Shown here: piece by piece, positions 51,247 to 58,722 of the stretch
Layout: each line of letters opens with the position of its first letter
How positions within the stretch are numbered: position 1 is the stretch's first letter
Assembly: GCA_031396695.1 (NCBI GenBank)
Contig: JANNLG010000056.1
Location: forward strand, 3,853 to 67,852
DNA length: 64,000 nucleotides
Source: VGRW01 sp031396695
Lineage (GTDB): Bacteria > Myxococcota_A > UBA9160 > SZUA-336
Direction: 5' to 3'
Translations under genes and position numbers: made by a program
Notes under the pieces: generated by a model
Told to the model about the DNA's origin: nothing
What the model saw: only the letters and a program-made list of their open reading frames with translations
Database searches by the model: none

Positions 51247-52095
51247 CTACGCCGGCCGGTACTCGGAGTACTGCGGCAGCGCGTCGTGGATCGCGTACCA
51301 CGGCGACTTCGATTTCACGAAGATGTGCGCGCCCTCGCGCACGCCCGGGTCGTCCTCGAACGAGCCCGCGGGAATCACCGCCATCTGGCTGACCGGATTC
51401 GCGCGTGGCACGGGCGAGCCGCAGTCGCGGCAGAACGCCTGCGTGAAGCGCTCCGCCTCCGGCACCTTGTACGAGTCGACGCGATCGGCGCCGCGCAGCC
51501 AGCGGAAGCGCGCCATCGGCGCGAAGAAATTCGTGGCGTGCGCGGCCGCCCGCGCCTTGCGACAGCGCGAGCAGTGACAGCAGACGATCACGCCCTCGAG
51601 CGGCGCGTCGACTTCATAGGCGACCGCGCCGCACAGGCAGCCGCCGCGCACCACGCCGAGTTTCGCTTCGAGCACGCGCTTGGTCGGAAGCGCTTCGCCC
51701 ATACCGGGTGGAAAGCCCTCGAACTGCGGCACCGAGTCCGCGATCTCGTGCCACGGCGCCTTCGAGCCGACGAAGATGTGCGCCATCGGAGCGATCTTCG
51801 GGTCGTCGTCGAGCAGGCCGGCGGGCACGTAGCGGATGCCCGAGTGCGCGTCGCTCGCGACCACCGAGCCGCAGCGCGGGCAGAACGGACGCGGATTGCC
51901 GGGCGACGACTCGCGCTTGCGAATCTTGTCCGCTCCGCGCAGCCAGCGGAACGAGCTATCCGAAACCGAGATGAAGCTCGCGAACGCGCTGCCGTGCGTC
52001 TTCCGGCACATGCCACAGTGACAGTGCGAGAGCGTCGCCGCCAAGCCATCGATCTCGAACGCCACATCGCCGCACAGACAGCTTCCACGGAGCAT
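51247..52095 (-). CDS. Tandem GFA-domain (CENP-V/Gfa) zinc protein
   Basis: 282 residues composed of two complete GFA domains (usually one per protein). Domain 1: GSCLCGDVAFE, CHCGMCRK, CPRCGS. Domain 2: GGCLCGAVAYE, CHCSRCRK, CRDCGS. Both keep all seven zinc-binding Cys positions and the closing HIFV-KSK/APW segment, so this is a duplication with both halves preserved. Gfa catalyses or assists S-hydroxymethylglutathione formation in methylotrophs, although many family members have other or unknown roles. A TATACT box only six bases before the ATG suggests leaderless transcription. Confidence 0.85.
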   Translation of the reverse strand: MLRGSCLCGDVAFEIDGLAATLSHCHCGMCRKTHGSAFASFISVSDSSFRWLRGADKIRKRESSPGNPRPFCPRCGSVVASDAHSGIRYVPAGLLDDDPKIAPMAHIFVGSKAPWHEIADSVPQFEGFPPGMGEALPTKRVLEAKLGVVRGGCLCGAVAYEVDAPLEGVIVCCHCSRCRKARAAAHATNFFAPMARFRWLRGADRVDSYKVPEAERFTQAFCRDCGSPVPRANPVSQMAVIPAGSFEDDPGVREGAHIFVKSKSPWYAIHDALPQYSEYRPA

Positions 52096-52124
52096 GCGGC
52101 CAGTATACTCGTCCACAGAAGCAG

Positions 52125-52163
52125 GAAGCCCCGGTCCCCGCCAACGCGGATGACCGGGGCTTC
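52125..52163 (-). terminator. Strong hairpin terminator between two - strand genes
   Basis: GAAGCCCCGGTC is matched perfectly by GACCGGGGCTTC (12 pairs), with an inner CCGC/GCGG stem. It lies 22 bp after the secreted-protein stop and before the GFA gene. On the + strand it is followed by GTGTTTT; on the - strand by CTGCTTCTG, so it may act in both directions. Confidence 0.7.
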
Positions 52164-52185
52164 GTGTTTTCGAAGTGCTAGGCGC

Positions 52186-53331
52186 TCAGTTGAGCGGGCA
52201 CCGGCTCTCGTTCTCGCTCGCGAGCTCGTTCTTCGCGCGCTCGAAGTTGCGCGTGGAGTACGCGTTCTGGACGATCGCGATCACCTCGCTCACCGAGAAC
52301 TCGTACGCAACCCCACCGCTGGCCGCGTTGAGGAGCGCCGCGACCGCGTGGCGACCGAGCGCCTTCTCGCCGCCGCCGCCCTGTCCCAGGGCGCCGAGCA
52401 GCGTCTTGTTGAACGACGCATCGACGCCGAACACGGTCTCGTACGAATCCGTCGGCAGGTACGTCGACCACGAGTCGAAGTGGTGCGACTGCTTCCAGTA
52501 ACCCGGCGTGCAGCCTTCGCCGCCCTGCGGCCGCTCGGTGCAGATGAGAAGCGCCGGGTCGGTGTCGGTCACCGTCAGGTCCCCTTCGCCCTCGTCGACG
52601 CCGTACACGCCCGAAACGTCCGAGACGTTCACGATCGTGCCGGCCTCTTTGCAGCGATCCGGTACGTTCAGCGCCTCGAACCCGGCCGTGGTCGAGCTCA
52701 GCACGCGCGTCTCGCCCACGGCGAGATTGCCCACCGGCACGTTCACCAGGCCGAGCGACGCGTCGTTCACCAGCACGTCGACCAGGGCGATGTTGCCGGT
52801 GTTCTCGACGGTCAGGCGATAGATCGCTCCGTGCGGTGCCTCGGCGCTCGGCGCGCTGGCCTCGTCGTCGGCGTCGAACCAGGTCGCGCCGCCGTTGATG
52901 CTGATCTCCTTTTCGATGTCGATCGCCGGGCGCTCGGGCGTGCACTCGAGCGTGACCGGAATTCCGCCGTTGAACGCGACCGGCAGAATCGAGGAGTTGC
53001 GGAGATGGCCAGAGCCACTGATCGAGACCGGACCTTCGGGAGGCGTGGGCCAGGCCACCGTCTCCGTGCGCGTCACCAGCGTGTTCGCCGTCTCACCTTG
53101 GATGGGGATGGTGCGCACGATCGGCGTTCCGGGGATGGCCGGATCGACGGCGATCGAGTAATCGAGGAAGCCTTGATAGTCGTATGCGATCGCAGCCGTG
53201 AGCGTGACCGAGAAGCCATCGCAGTCCGCCTCGAGCTCGGCGGATACCAGGCCGTTTGCCCACGAGGCACCAGGAGTCGCAGCAAAAAGGGCACCCGCGG
53301 CCGCCGCGCTGCACCAGGATCGAAGTCCCAT
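52186..53331 (-). CDS. Secreted protein with DUF11-like and 'CTPGYWK' modules
   Basis: 381 residues. A signal peptide (CSAAAAGALFAATPGASWANG) is followed by an Ig-like region. A DUF11-type repeat (GAIYRLTVENTGNIALVDVLVNDA) comes next, then a C-terminal module starting GCTPGYWKQSHHFDSW and containing VFGVDASFNKTLLGALGQGG and RHAVAALLNAAS. I recognise this last module from extracellular proteins of several phyla, without known function. ATG at 53331 is preceded by AAAGGAA. No anchoring tail is visible, so it is probably released or surface-associated. Confidence 0.75.
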   Translation of the reverse strand: MGLRSWCSAAAAGALFAATPGASWANGLVSAELEADCDGFSVTLTAAIAYDYQGFLDYSIAVDPAIPGTPIVRTIPIQGETANTLVTRTETVAWPTPPEGPVSISGSGHLRNSSILPVAFNGGIPVTLECTPERPAIDIEKEISINGGATWFDADDEASAPSAEAPHGAIYRLTVENTGNIALVDVLVNDASLGLVNVPVGNLAVGETRVLSSTTAGFEALNVPDRCKEAGTIVNVSDVSGVYGVDEGEGDLTVTDTDPALLICTERPQGGEGCTPGYWKQSHHFDSWSTYLPTDSYETVFGVDASFNKTLLGALGQGGGGEKALGRHAVAALLNAASGGVAYEFSVSEVIAIVQNAYSTRNFERAKNELASENESRCPLN

Positions 53332-53468
53332 CTCTACATTCCTTTCGGGGAGGGCGACGTACCGAACCCGAACTCCGGGCGCGGAAACGGTCGCATCGAA
53401 TTGCGAAGGCGTGCGAAGCAAAGTTCGAGCCAGGTCGCGCAGGTCGATTCCGCGTGCGGAGAAGCGAG

Positions 53469-54884
53469 ATGACGTCGATCGAGTCCGCGCTGCGCGCGCT
53501 GGAGGGGAACTTCACTGCCACTCTACACCAGTTGGTTTCCCTGGCGCGAGTTCAGGGGATCTCCGCCGCCGGCTTTCCGATCGCGGAGCTCGAGCGATCG
53601 GCGGAGTCGGTCGCGCAACTGCTGCGCAGCTCGGGACTCGAGCAGGTCGAAATCCTGCGCATTCCCGCGGCACATCCGTACGTCGTTGCAGACTGGCTGC
53701 ACGCGGGTGAGCTCGCACCGACGCTGCTGATCTACGCGCACCACGACGTGCAACCGCCCGGCCGGCCGGAGAAATGGCTGACACCCGCGTTCGAGCCGAC
53801 GCTGCGCGCGGATGGCCGTCTCTACGGTCGCGGCGTGGTGGACGACAAGGCCGGGTTGATGGTGCACCTGGCCGCGCTGCGCGCCTGCTTCGACTCGGGC
53901 CAGGCGCCGCCCGTGAACGTGAAGCTGCTCGTCGAGGGAGAAGAAGAGATCGGCTCGCCGCACCTCGAGGAGTTTCTGCGCACGTATCGCGAGCGCCTCG
54001 CCGCCGACGTGATCGTGCTCTCCGACACCGCGAACCTCGACGCCGGCATTCCCTCGCTCACCACCAGCCTGCGCGGGCTCGTGGTCGTCGACGTGCGCGT
54101 GCGCGCGCTCGATCACCCGCTGCACAGCGGGATGTGGGGCGGGCCGGTGGTCGACAGCGCGAGCGCGCTCGTGCGCCTGCTCGCGCGGCTCGTCGACGAT
54201 CGCGGCGTGATCCAGATCCCCGGCCTCTACGACGACGTGCGCGAGCTCGGGGTCGACGAACGCGCTCGGCTCGCGCGCCTGCCGTTCGACGAGCCCGCAT
54301 TCCGCCAGCAGGCGGGCTTGTTGACGTCGGGCTCGCTCGCCGGCGAAGCGGGCTTCACGCCGTACGAGCGACTCTGGCTGCGGCCGAGCCTGGCGTTCAC
54401 CGCGCTCGAGGGCGTGCCGATCGCGGGCTCCGCGAACCGATTGATGGAAGAGGCGTCCGCGCGTATCGGCCTGCGGCTCGCGCCGAGCCAGGACGCGCAG
54501 CGCGCGGCAAAGCTACTGACCGAGTTCCTCCGCCGGGATCCACCGAACGGTGTAGAGGTGGAAGTCACGGTCGGGAGCGCCGCGAGCGGCTGGGAGACGA
54601 ACCCGGTCGGGCCCGCGTTCGACGCCGCGCGGCGCGCGCTCGAAGCCGGCTTCCACCACGAGCTCGCCTTGATCGGCTGCGGCGGCTCGATCCCGTTCGT
54701 CGGCCCGTTCGCCGACGTGCTCGGCGGCGTGCCCGCGCTCCTGCTCGGCCTCGAAGATCCGCTCTGCAACGCGCACGGCGAGAACGAGAGCCTGAACGTG
54801 GACGACTTCAAGCGAGCCGCGCGCTCCGCGCTGCGCCTCTACTTCGAGCTCGCGGGCAGCCTGCAACGCAGCGCGCGCGGCTAG
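53469..54884 (+). CDS. M20 family dipeptidase/deacylase
   Basis: 471 residues, di-zinc M20 peptidase. Metal and catalytic residues: His in YAHHDVQPP with its Asp two residues later, the bridging Asp in GRGVVDDKAG, catalytic Glu in VEGEEEIGSPH, Asp in LSDTANLD, and the final His in LCNAHGENES. The lid domain starts around residue 200 (HPLHSGMWGG). The architecture matches the PepV/carnosinase-like dipeptidases. No signal peptide. ATG at 53469 is weakly preceded by GAAGCGAG. Confidence 0.9.
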   Translation: MTSIESALRALEGNFTATLHQLVSLARVQGISAAGFPIAELERSAESVAQLLRSSGLEQVEILRIPAAHPYVVADWLHAGELAPTLLIYAHHDVQPPGRPEKWLTPAFEPTLRADGRLYGRGVVDDKAGLMVHLAALRACFDSGQAPPVNVKLLVEGEEEIGSPHLEEFLRTYRERLAADVIVLSDTANLDAGIPSLTTSLRGLVVVDVRVRALDHPLHSGMWGGPVVDSASALVRLLARLVDDRGVIQIPGLYDDVRELGVDERARLARLPFDEPAFRQQAGLLTSGSLAGEAGFTPYERLWLRPSLAFTALEGVPIAGSANRLMEEASARIGLRLAPSQDAQRAAKLLTEFLRRDPPNGVEVEVTVGSAASGWETNPVGPAFDAARRALEAGFHHELALIGCGGSIPFVGPFADVLGGVPALLLGLEDPLCNAHGENESLNVDDFKRAARSALRLYFELAGSLQRSARG

Positions 54885-55003
54885 CTGCCCAGCCAGTTCC
54901 CCTGCGAGTAGCGCAGTCCCCGGTCGAGATAGATGCGCTCGAACGCGGCCGAGAGCCGGAAGCGGTCCGTGAAGTAGAGCGTGTGCACGTGCGGGCGCGT
55001 CAT
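54881..55003 (-). CDS. Orphan 40-residue ORF, possibly a gene remnant
   Basis: Between the M20 gene and the nitroreductase gene a - strand frame reads MTRPHVHTLYFTDRFRLSAA followed by FERIYLDRGLRYSQGNWLGS and a stop that overlaps the M20 stop. Amino-acid make-up and codon use look like real protein, but there is no SD, and in-frame coding-like sequence peters out upstream. It could be the surviving C-terminus of a decayed gene or a small protein. Not recognised. Confidence 0.3.
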   Translation of the reverse strand: MTRPHVHTLYFTDRFRLSAAFERIYLDRGLRYSQGNWLGS

Positions 55004-55104
55004 TCCGACAGAAACCGTGGCAAGCGGCGTGCCGATGCGCCGCGAGGTCGCAGGGTCTCTGCGCCCGCTCGCATGCTCCGCTTCTGGCCGAGCGCGCGCC
55101 GACT

Positions 55105-55764
55105 CTAGGCGCGCGAACCCCAGCTGTTCCAGCTCGTCAGCTCGCGCGCGGGCAAGCGCGTGGCCTGCTTGAACTCCTTGCCCTTGAAGTACGCGACCGG
55201 CAGCAGGGCGGTCTGCGTGAACGTCGGCGGAATCTCGAGCAGCTTCGAGATCGCGGCCTCGTGCGCCAGGTGCAGCGTCGTCCAGGCCATCCCGAGTCCG
55301 CGTGCGCGCGCGGCCAGCATGAAGGACCAAGCGGCGGGGAGGATCGAGCCGTAGATGCTGGCCTGCGCCATCACGCCCGCGTTCTCGACCCGGCCCTCCA
55401 CGCACGGAATCACGTGCACGGGCACTTCGTGCAGGTGCTCGGCGAGATACAGGGCCGACTCGCGCACGCGCGCCTCTTGCGCCTTGCGCGGGTCGCCCGG
55501 CGCGGTCCAGCGCGGGCCGCCGGCCTCCTGCATCTTCAGGTAGCCGGTCAGCGTCTCCTTGTAGCAGCGCGCGATCTCGGCGCGCTTGGCCGCGTCGGTG
55601 ACCACCACGAAGTGCCAGCCCTGGGAATTCGAGCCGGTCGGCGCCTGCAGCGCGATCTCGATGCACTCCTCGATCAGCGCCCGCGGTACGGGCCGCGACA
55701 GATCGAGGCGTTTGCGCACGGAGCGCGTCTGGGTGAGCAGCTCGTCGGTGGCCTTCAGGTCCAT
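55105..55764 (-). CDS. Nitroreductase family FMN oxidoreductase
   Basis: 219 residues. RSVRKRLDLSRPVP with the FMN phosphate-binding Arg, APTGSNSQGWHFVVV, and the C-terminal GLGMAWTTLHLAHE segment are typical. It reduces nitro or quinone compounds with NAD(P)H; some relatives act on enoates. ATG at 55764 follows GGAAGGGG. Divergent from the zinc alcohol dehydrogenase across about 107 bp. Confidence 0.88.
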   Translation of the reverse strand: MDLKATDELLTQTRSVRKRLDLSRPVPRALIEECIEIALQAPTGSNSQGWHFVVVTDAAKRAEIARCYKETLTGYLKMQEAGGPRWTAPGDPRKAQEARVRESALYLAEHLHEVPVHVIPCVEGRVENAGVMAQASIYGSILPAAWSFMLAARARGLGMAWTTLHLAHEAAISKLLEIPPTFTQTALLPVAYFKGKEFKQATRLPARELTSWNSWGSRA

Positions 55765-55814
55765 GGTTTCCCCTTCCTGGTTCGCAGCGAGGGGGATTAG
55801 ACCACGGGCCTCGC

Positions 55815-55844
55815 TTGCTCCGCGACCGGGCAGGCGCGTATAAC
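55815..55844 (+). promoter_or_regulatory. Promoter of the Zn-alcohol dehydrogenase
   Basis: TTGCTC and TATAAC separated by 18 bp, ending 27 bp before the ATG, with AAGGAGA between: the most complete sigma70-like layout in the window. Confidence 0.5.
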
Positions 55845-55871
55845 CAGCGCGCCAACCGAAGGAGATCCGCG

Positions 55872-56963
55872 ATGAAGGCGCTCGTCACTCGTGAGCTGAA
55901 CCAGTACGCCGTCGAAGACGTGACGCTCGATCCGCCGAAGGCCGGCGAGCTGCGCATCAAGATGGGCGCGACCGGCGTCTGCCACTCCGATCTCTCGGTG
56001 ATCAACGGCACGCTGCCGCTCGGCAAGCCCATGGTGCTCGGCCACGAGGGCGCGGGCGTGGTGGCCGAGATCGGCGCGGGCGTCACAGGCTTCACGATCG
56101 GTGACCACGTGGTGCTCTCCTTCGCGCCCGCCTGCGGCGTGTGCTCGTACTGCAAGAACAAGCAGCCGCAGTTCTGCACGATCGGCGGACCGCACGGCCG
56201 CATGCTCGACGGCACCGCGCGCATGCACGACAAGAGCGGCGCGGATCTGGGCGTGATGCAGTTCCTGGGTTGCATGGCGGAACAGGTGATCGTGCCGGCG
56301 ATCAGCGCGTGCGTGATCGACAAGTCGATCCCGCTCGACAAGGCGGCGCTGGTCGGCTGCGGCGTGATGACAGGCGTGGGCGCGGCGATCAACACCGCCA
56401 AGGTGACGCCGGGCTCGTCGGTCGCGGTGTTCGGCTGCGGCGGAGTCGGGCTCTCGATCATCCAGGGCGCGCGGCTGGCGGGCGCGGCCAAGATCATCGG
56501 AGTCGACGTGGCCGACAAGAAGCTCGAGATGGCGCGTCACTTCGGTGCGACGCACACCGTGAACGGCGCCAAGGAGAGCTCGGTCATGAAGTGCAAGGAG
56601 CTCACCGGCGGCCAGGGCCCGGACTTCACCTTCGAGGCGGTCGGCATTCCTCAACTCATGCTCGAAGCGCACGCGGCCGGTCGGCGCGGCGCGACCACCA
56701 CGATCGTCGGCGTCGGCAAGCTCACCGAGCAGGTGCCCTTCAACGGTCTGATGCTCTCGATGGAGGGCAAGACCATCAAGGGCAGCTTCTACGGCGACAC
56801 CAACTTCCGATCCGACTTCCCGATGCTGCTCGACCTCTACACGGGCGGAAAGCTGAACCTCGACGACATGGTCAGCGCCACGTACTCGATCGAGGACGCG
56901 CCGCGGGCGATCCAGGATCTCGAGAAGGGTGTGAACGCGCGAGGGGTGATCGTCTATCGGTAG
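55872..56963 (+). CDS. Zinc-dependent alcohol dehydrogenase
   Basis: 363-residue medium-chain dehydrogenase. Catalytic zinc: GVCHSDLSVI and GHEGAGVV; structural zinc: CGVCSYCKNKQPQFC; NAD fold AVFGCGGVGLSIIQGA. It resembles the Zn-ADH group of actinobacteria and lipid degraders (GGPHGRMLDGTARMH loop) more than the class III enzyme at 25 kb. SD AAGGAGA eight bases before ATG. Substrate unknown; long-chain or terpenoid alcohols are plausible from its company. Confidence 0.9.
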   Translation: MKALVTRELNQYAVEDVTLDPPKAGELRIKMGATGVCHSDLSVINGTLPLGKPMVLGHEGAGVVAEIGAGVTGFTIGDHVVLSFAPACGVCSYCKNKQPQFCTIGGPHGRMLDGTARMHDKSGADLGVMQFLGCMAEQVIVPAISACVIDKSIPLDKAALVGCGVMTGVGAAINTAKVTPGSSVAVFGCGGVGLSIIQGARLAGAAKIIGVDVADKKLEMARHFGATHTVNGAKESSVMKCKELTGGQGPDFTFEAVGIPQLMLEAHAAGRRGATTTIVGVGKLTEQVPFNGLMLSMEGKTIKGSFYGDTNFRSDFPMLLDLYTGGKLNLDDMVSATYSIEDAPRAIQDLEKGVNARGVIVYR

Positions 56964-57126
56964 GTCTGTCCGTCGTGGACGCTACGGGCGCCAGGCCGAG
57001 CGCGTAGCGCAGCATCAGGCGGGCGGGATCGGCCATGCAGAGCTCGACGCGGGCATCGCTCGCCACGCGCTCGAAGGCCTTGGCCAGCGCTTCGCGATTG
57101 CTGAACTGTACGGTCGTCACGTCCAT
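56872..57126 (-). CDS. Small 84-residue protein overlapping the ADH 3' end
   Basis: The ATG at 57126 is preceded by GGAGG at a good distance, and the first ~48 residues (MDVTTVQFSNREALAKAFER... ALGLAP) look like a genuine folded protein with normal codon use. The remaining ~35 residues run antisense through the ADH gene and are Arg/Pro/Ser-rich low-quality sequence. It may be a gene whose original stop was lost when the neighbour moved in. Family not recognised. Confidence 0.45.
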   Translation of the reverse strand: MDVTTVQFSNREALAKAFERVASDARVELCMADPARLMLRYALGLAPVASTTDRPTDRRSPLARSHPSRDPGSPAARPRSSTWR

Positions 57127-57267
57127 CGTCGTGCCTCCTATCGACTCTCTCGCAGAGCTTGACTCGCAATCCGCGTGCCGGCTTTACCGACGTGCGCTTC
57201 GTCATCACAACGTCGGGCGTGCACAGTTTCTGTGCGACGCGCGTCACGCTCGTGACACAATCGCGGC

Positions 57268-57778
57268 ATGACGTACTGGGAGCGCGCGCCCGATCCGCGG
57301 CTGGCTCGGTTCGTCGAGCGGATCGCGTTCTCGACCGACCCGGCCGGCGAGCCGTCGCCACCGATCCGTGTCATCCCGGACGGACGCATCGATCTGCTGC
57401 TCTCGGTCGACGATCGAGGTGAGGGGCGAGCGGACGTTTTCGGAGTGCGCGCTCGCGCGACTCGCGACCGAGCGCATCGAGCGCGCGCCGGGGCAAGTCC
57501 GGATCGCCGAGCTCGCGTCCGCGCTCGGGGTCGGCGAGCGGCGGCTCGAGCGCGCGTTCCGGGCGCACGTGGGCGTGTCGCCGAAGACGTTCGCGCGCAT
57601 CGCGCGCTTCGGCGCGGCCTGGCGCGCGCTCGAGCTCGGCGGCCGGCCGGTCGAGATCGCGCAGGGCTACTTCGACCAGCCGCACCTCGTGCGCGATTTC
57701 GTGGCGTTCGCGTGCGACTCCCCGCGTCGGATTTTTCCAAGCCTCGGGCGGGGCGGCGCGGCTAGCCTCGGCGCATGA
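57268..57778 (+). pseudogene. AraC-family regulator, internally deleted and frameshifted
   Basis: The first ~50 codons (MTYWERAPDPRLARFVERI... VIPDGRIDLLLSV) are the start of a DUF6597-type N-terminal domain. Around 57410-57430 the protein logic jumps to the +1 frame, where an AraC DNA-binding domain continues: ALARLATERIERAPGQ, IAELASALGVGERRLERAFR and the second helix-turn-helix AQGYFDQPHLVRDFVAF. About 100 residues of sensor domain are missing at the junction. Intact relatives are ~260 residues. The 3' frame still overlaps the next gene by ATGA. Confidence 0.75.
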
Positions 57779-58677
57779 AGAAGCTGTCCGCTCCGAACTT
57801 CCAACGCGCCCGAGAGTTTCTCCACGGCCAGGCGCGCCCGCTCGAACGGGCGCTGTTCGCGCACGAATTCGAGGCGGGCCCGCGCGCCGCCGTGCTCGAG
57901 GCGCTGGCCGCGTTCCAGAACGCGGATGGCGGCTATGGCCACGCGCTCGAGCCGGATCTGCGCCTGCCCGCGACGTCGGGAATCGCGACGCTGACCGGGC
58001 TCGACGTGCTGCGCGCGATCCACGCCGATGCGGACGAGCCGCAGGTTCGCCGCGCGCTCGCCTGGGTGGTTTCGGCCTACGACGAAGCGGTGCCCGGCTG
58101 GCGCTCGGTTCCGCCATCGGTCGACGATTTCGCGCACGCGCGCCACTGGAGCTGGGATCGCCACGCCGCAGGCGCTCCCTGGCCACACATCCTCGTCCCC
58201 GGCGCGGGCCTGCTCTCGCACCTGCAGCGCTGGCGTGCGCTCGCGCCCGCGGCGCTAGTCGCGAGCTACACCGAAGCGTTTCGCGCGCACGTCGCGACGA
58301 TCACGGCGCCCGCCTTCGGCGACGGCCTCCACTACGCCTCGACCGTCGACGATCCGCAGGTGCGCGAAACGCTGCGCCAGCTCGCGCGCGAGAGCGTGAA
58401 CGCGAACCCCACCGAATGGGCTGGGTACGTGAACAAACCGCTCAAGCTCGCGCCGCTGCCGGGAAGCCTGTTCGCGGACATTCTCGCCGGGCCGGTGGCG
58501 GCGAACCTCGACTACGAGATCGAGCAGCAGCAAAGTGACGGCGGCTGGCTGCCGAACTGGTCCTGGTTCGGTGCCTACGAGGCGGACTGGCAGGTCGCGA
58601 AGCGCGAGTGGCGCGGCGAGCTGACGCTGAAGACGCTGCGCAGCCTGCGCGCGTTCGGGCGCATCGAGGGCCTGTAG
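57775..58677 (+). CDS. Terpenoid-cyclase-fold (prenyltransferase-like repeat) protein
   Basis: 300 residues with alpha/alpha-toroid signatures: LAAFQNADGGYGHALEPDLR and, near the end, QQSDGGWLPNWSWFG, both QxxDGGW-type repeats. It lacks a DxDD or DCTAE-like acid motif, so it is not a functional squalene cyclase. This widespread small family is uncharacterised. The start overlaps the broken AraC frame by four bases, so it was probably co-transcribed with that regulator. Confidence 0.75.
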   Translation: MKKLSAPNFQRAREFLHGQARPLERALFAHEFEAGPRAAVLEALAAFQNADGGYGHALEPDLRLPATSGIATLTGLDVLRAIHADADEPQVRRALAWVVSAYDEAVPGWRSVPPSVDDFAHARHWSWDRHAAGAPWPHILVPGAGLLSHLQRWRALAPAALVASYTEAFRAHVATITAPAFGDGLHYASTVDDPQVRETLRQLARESVNANPTEWAGYVNKPLKLAPLPGSLFADILAGPVAANLDYEIEQQQSDGGWLPNWSWFGAYEADWQVAKREWRGELTLKTLRSLRAFGRIEGL

Positions 58678-58722
58678 CGCGCGTCACTCCTCAACGCGCG
58701 CGGCCGAAAAGCCGATTCGGAA

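Noticed and set aside
57400..57440. Programmed frameshift in the AraC gene
   Set aside because: No slippery sequence or hairpin, and about 100 residues of the family are missing at the junction, so deletion is the better explanation.
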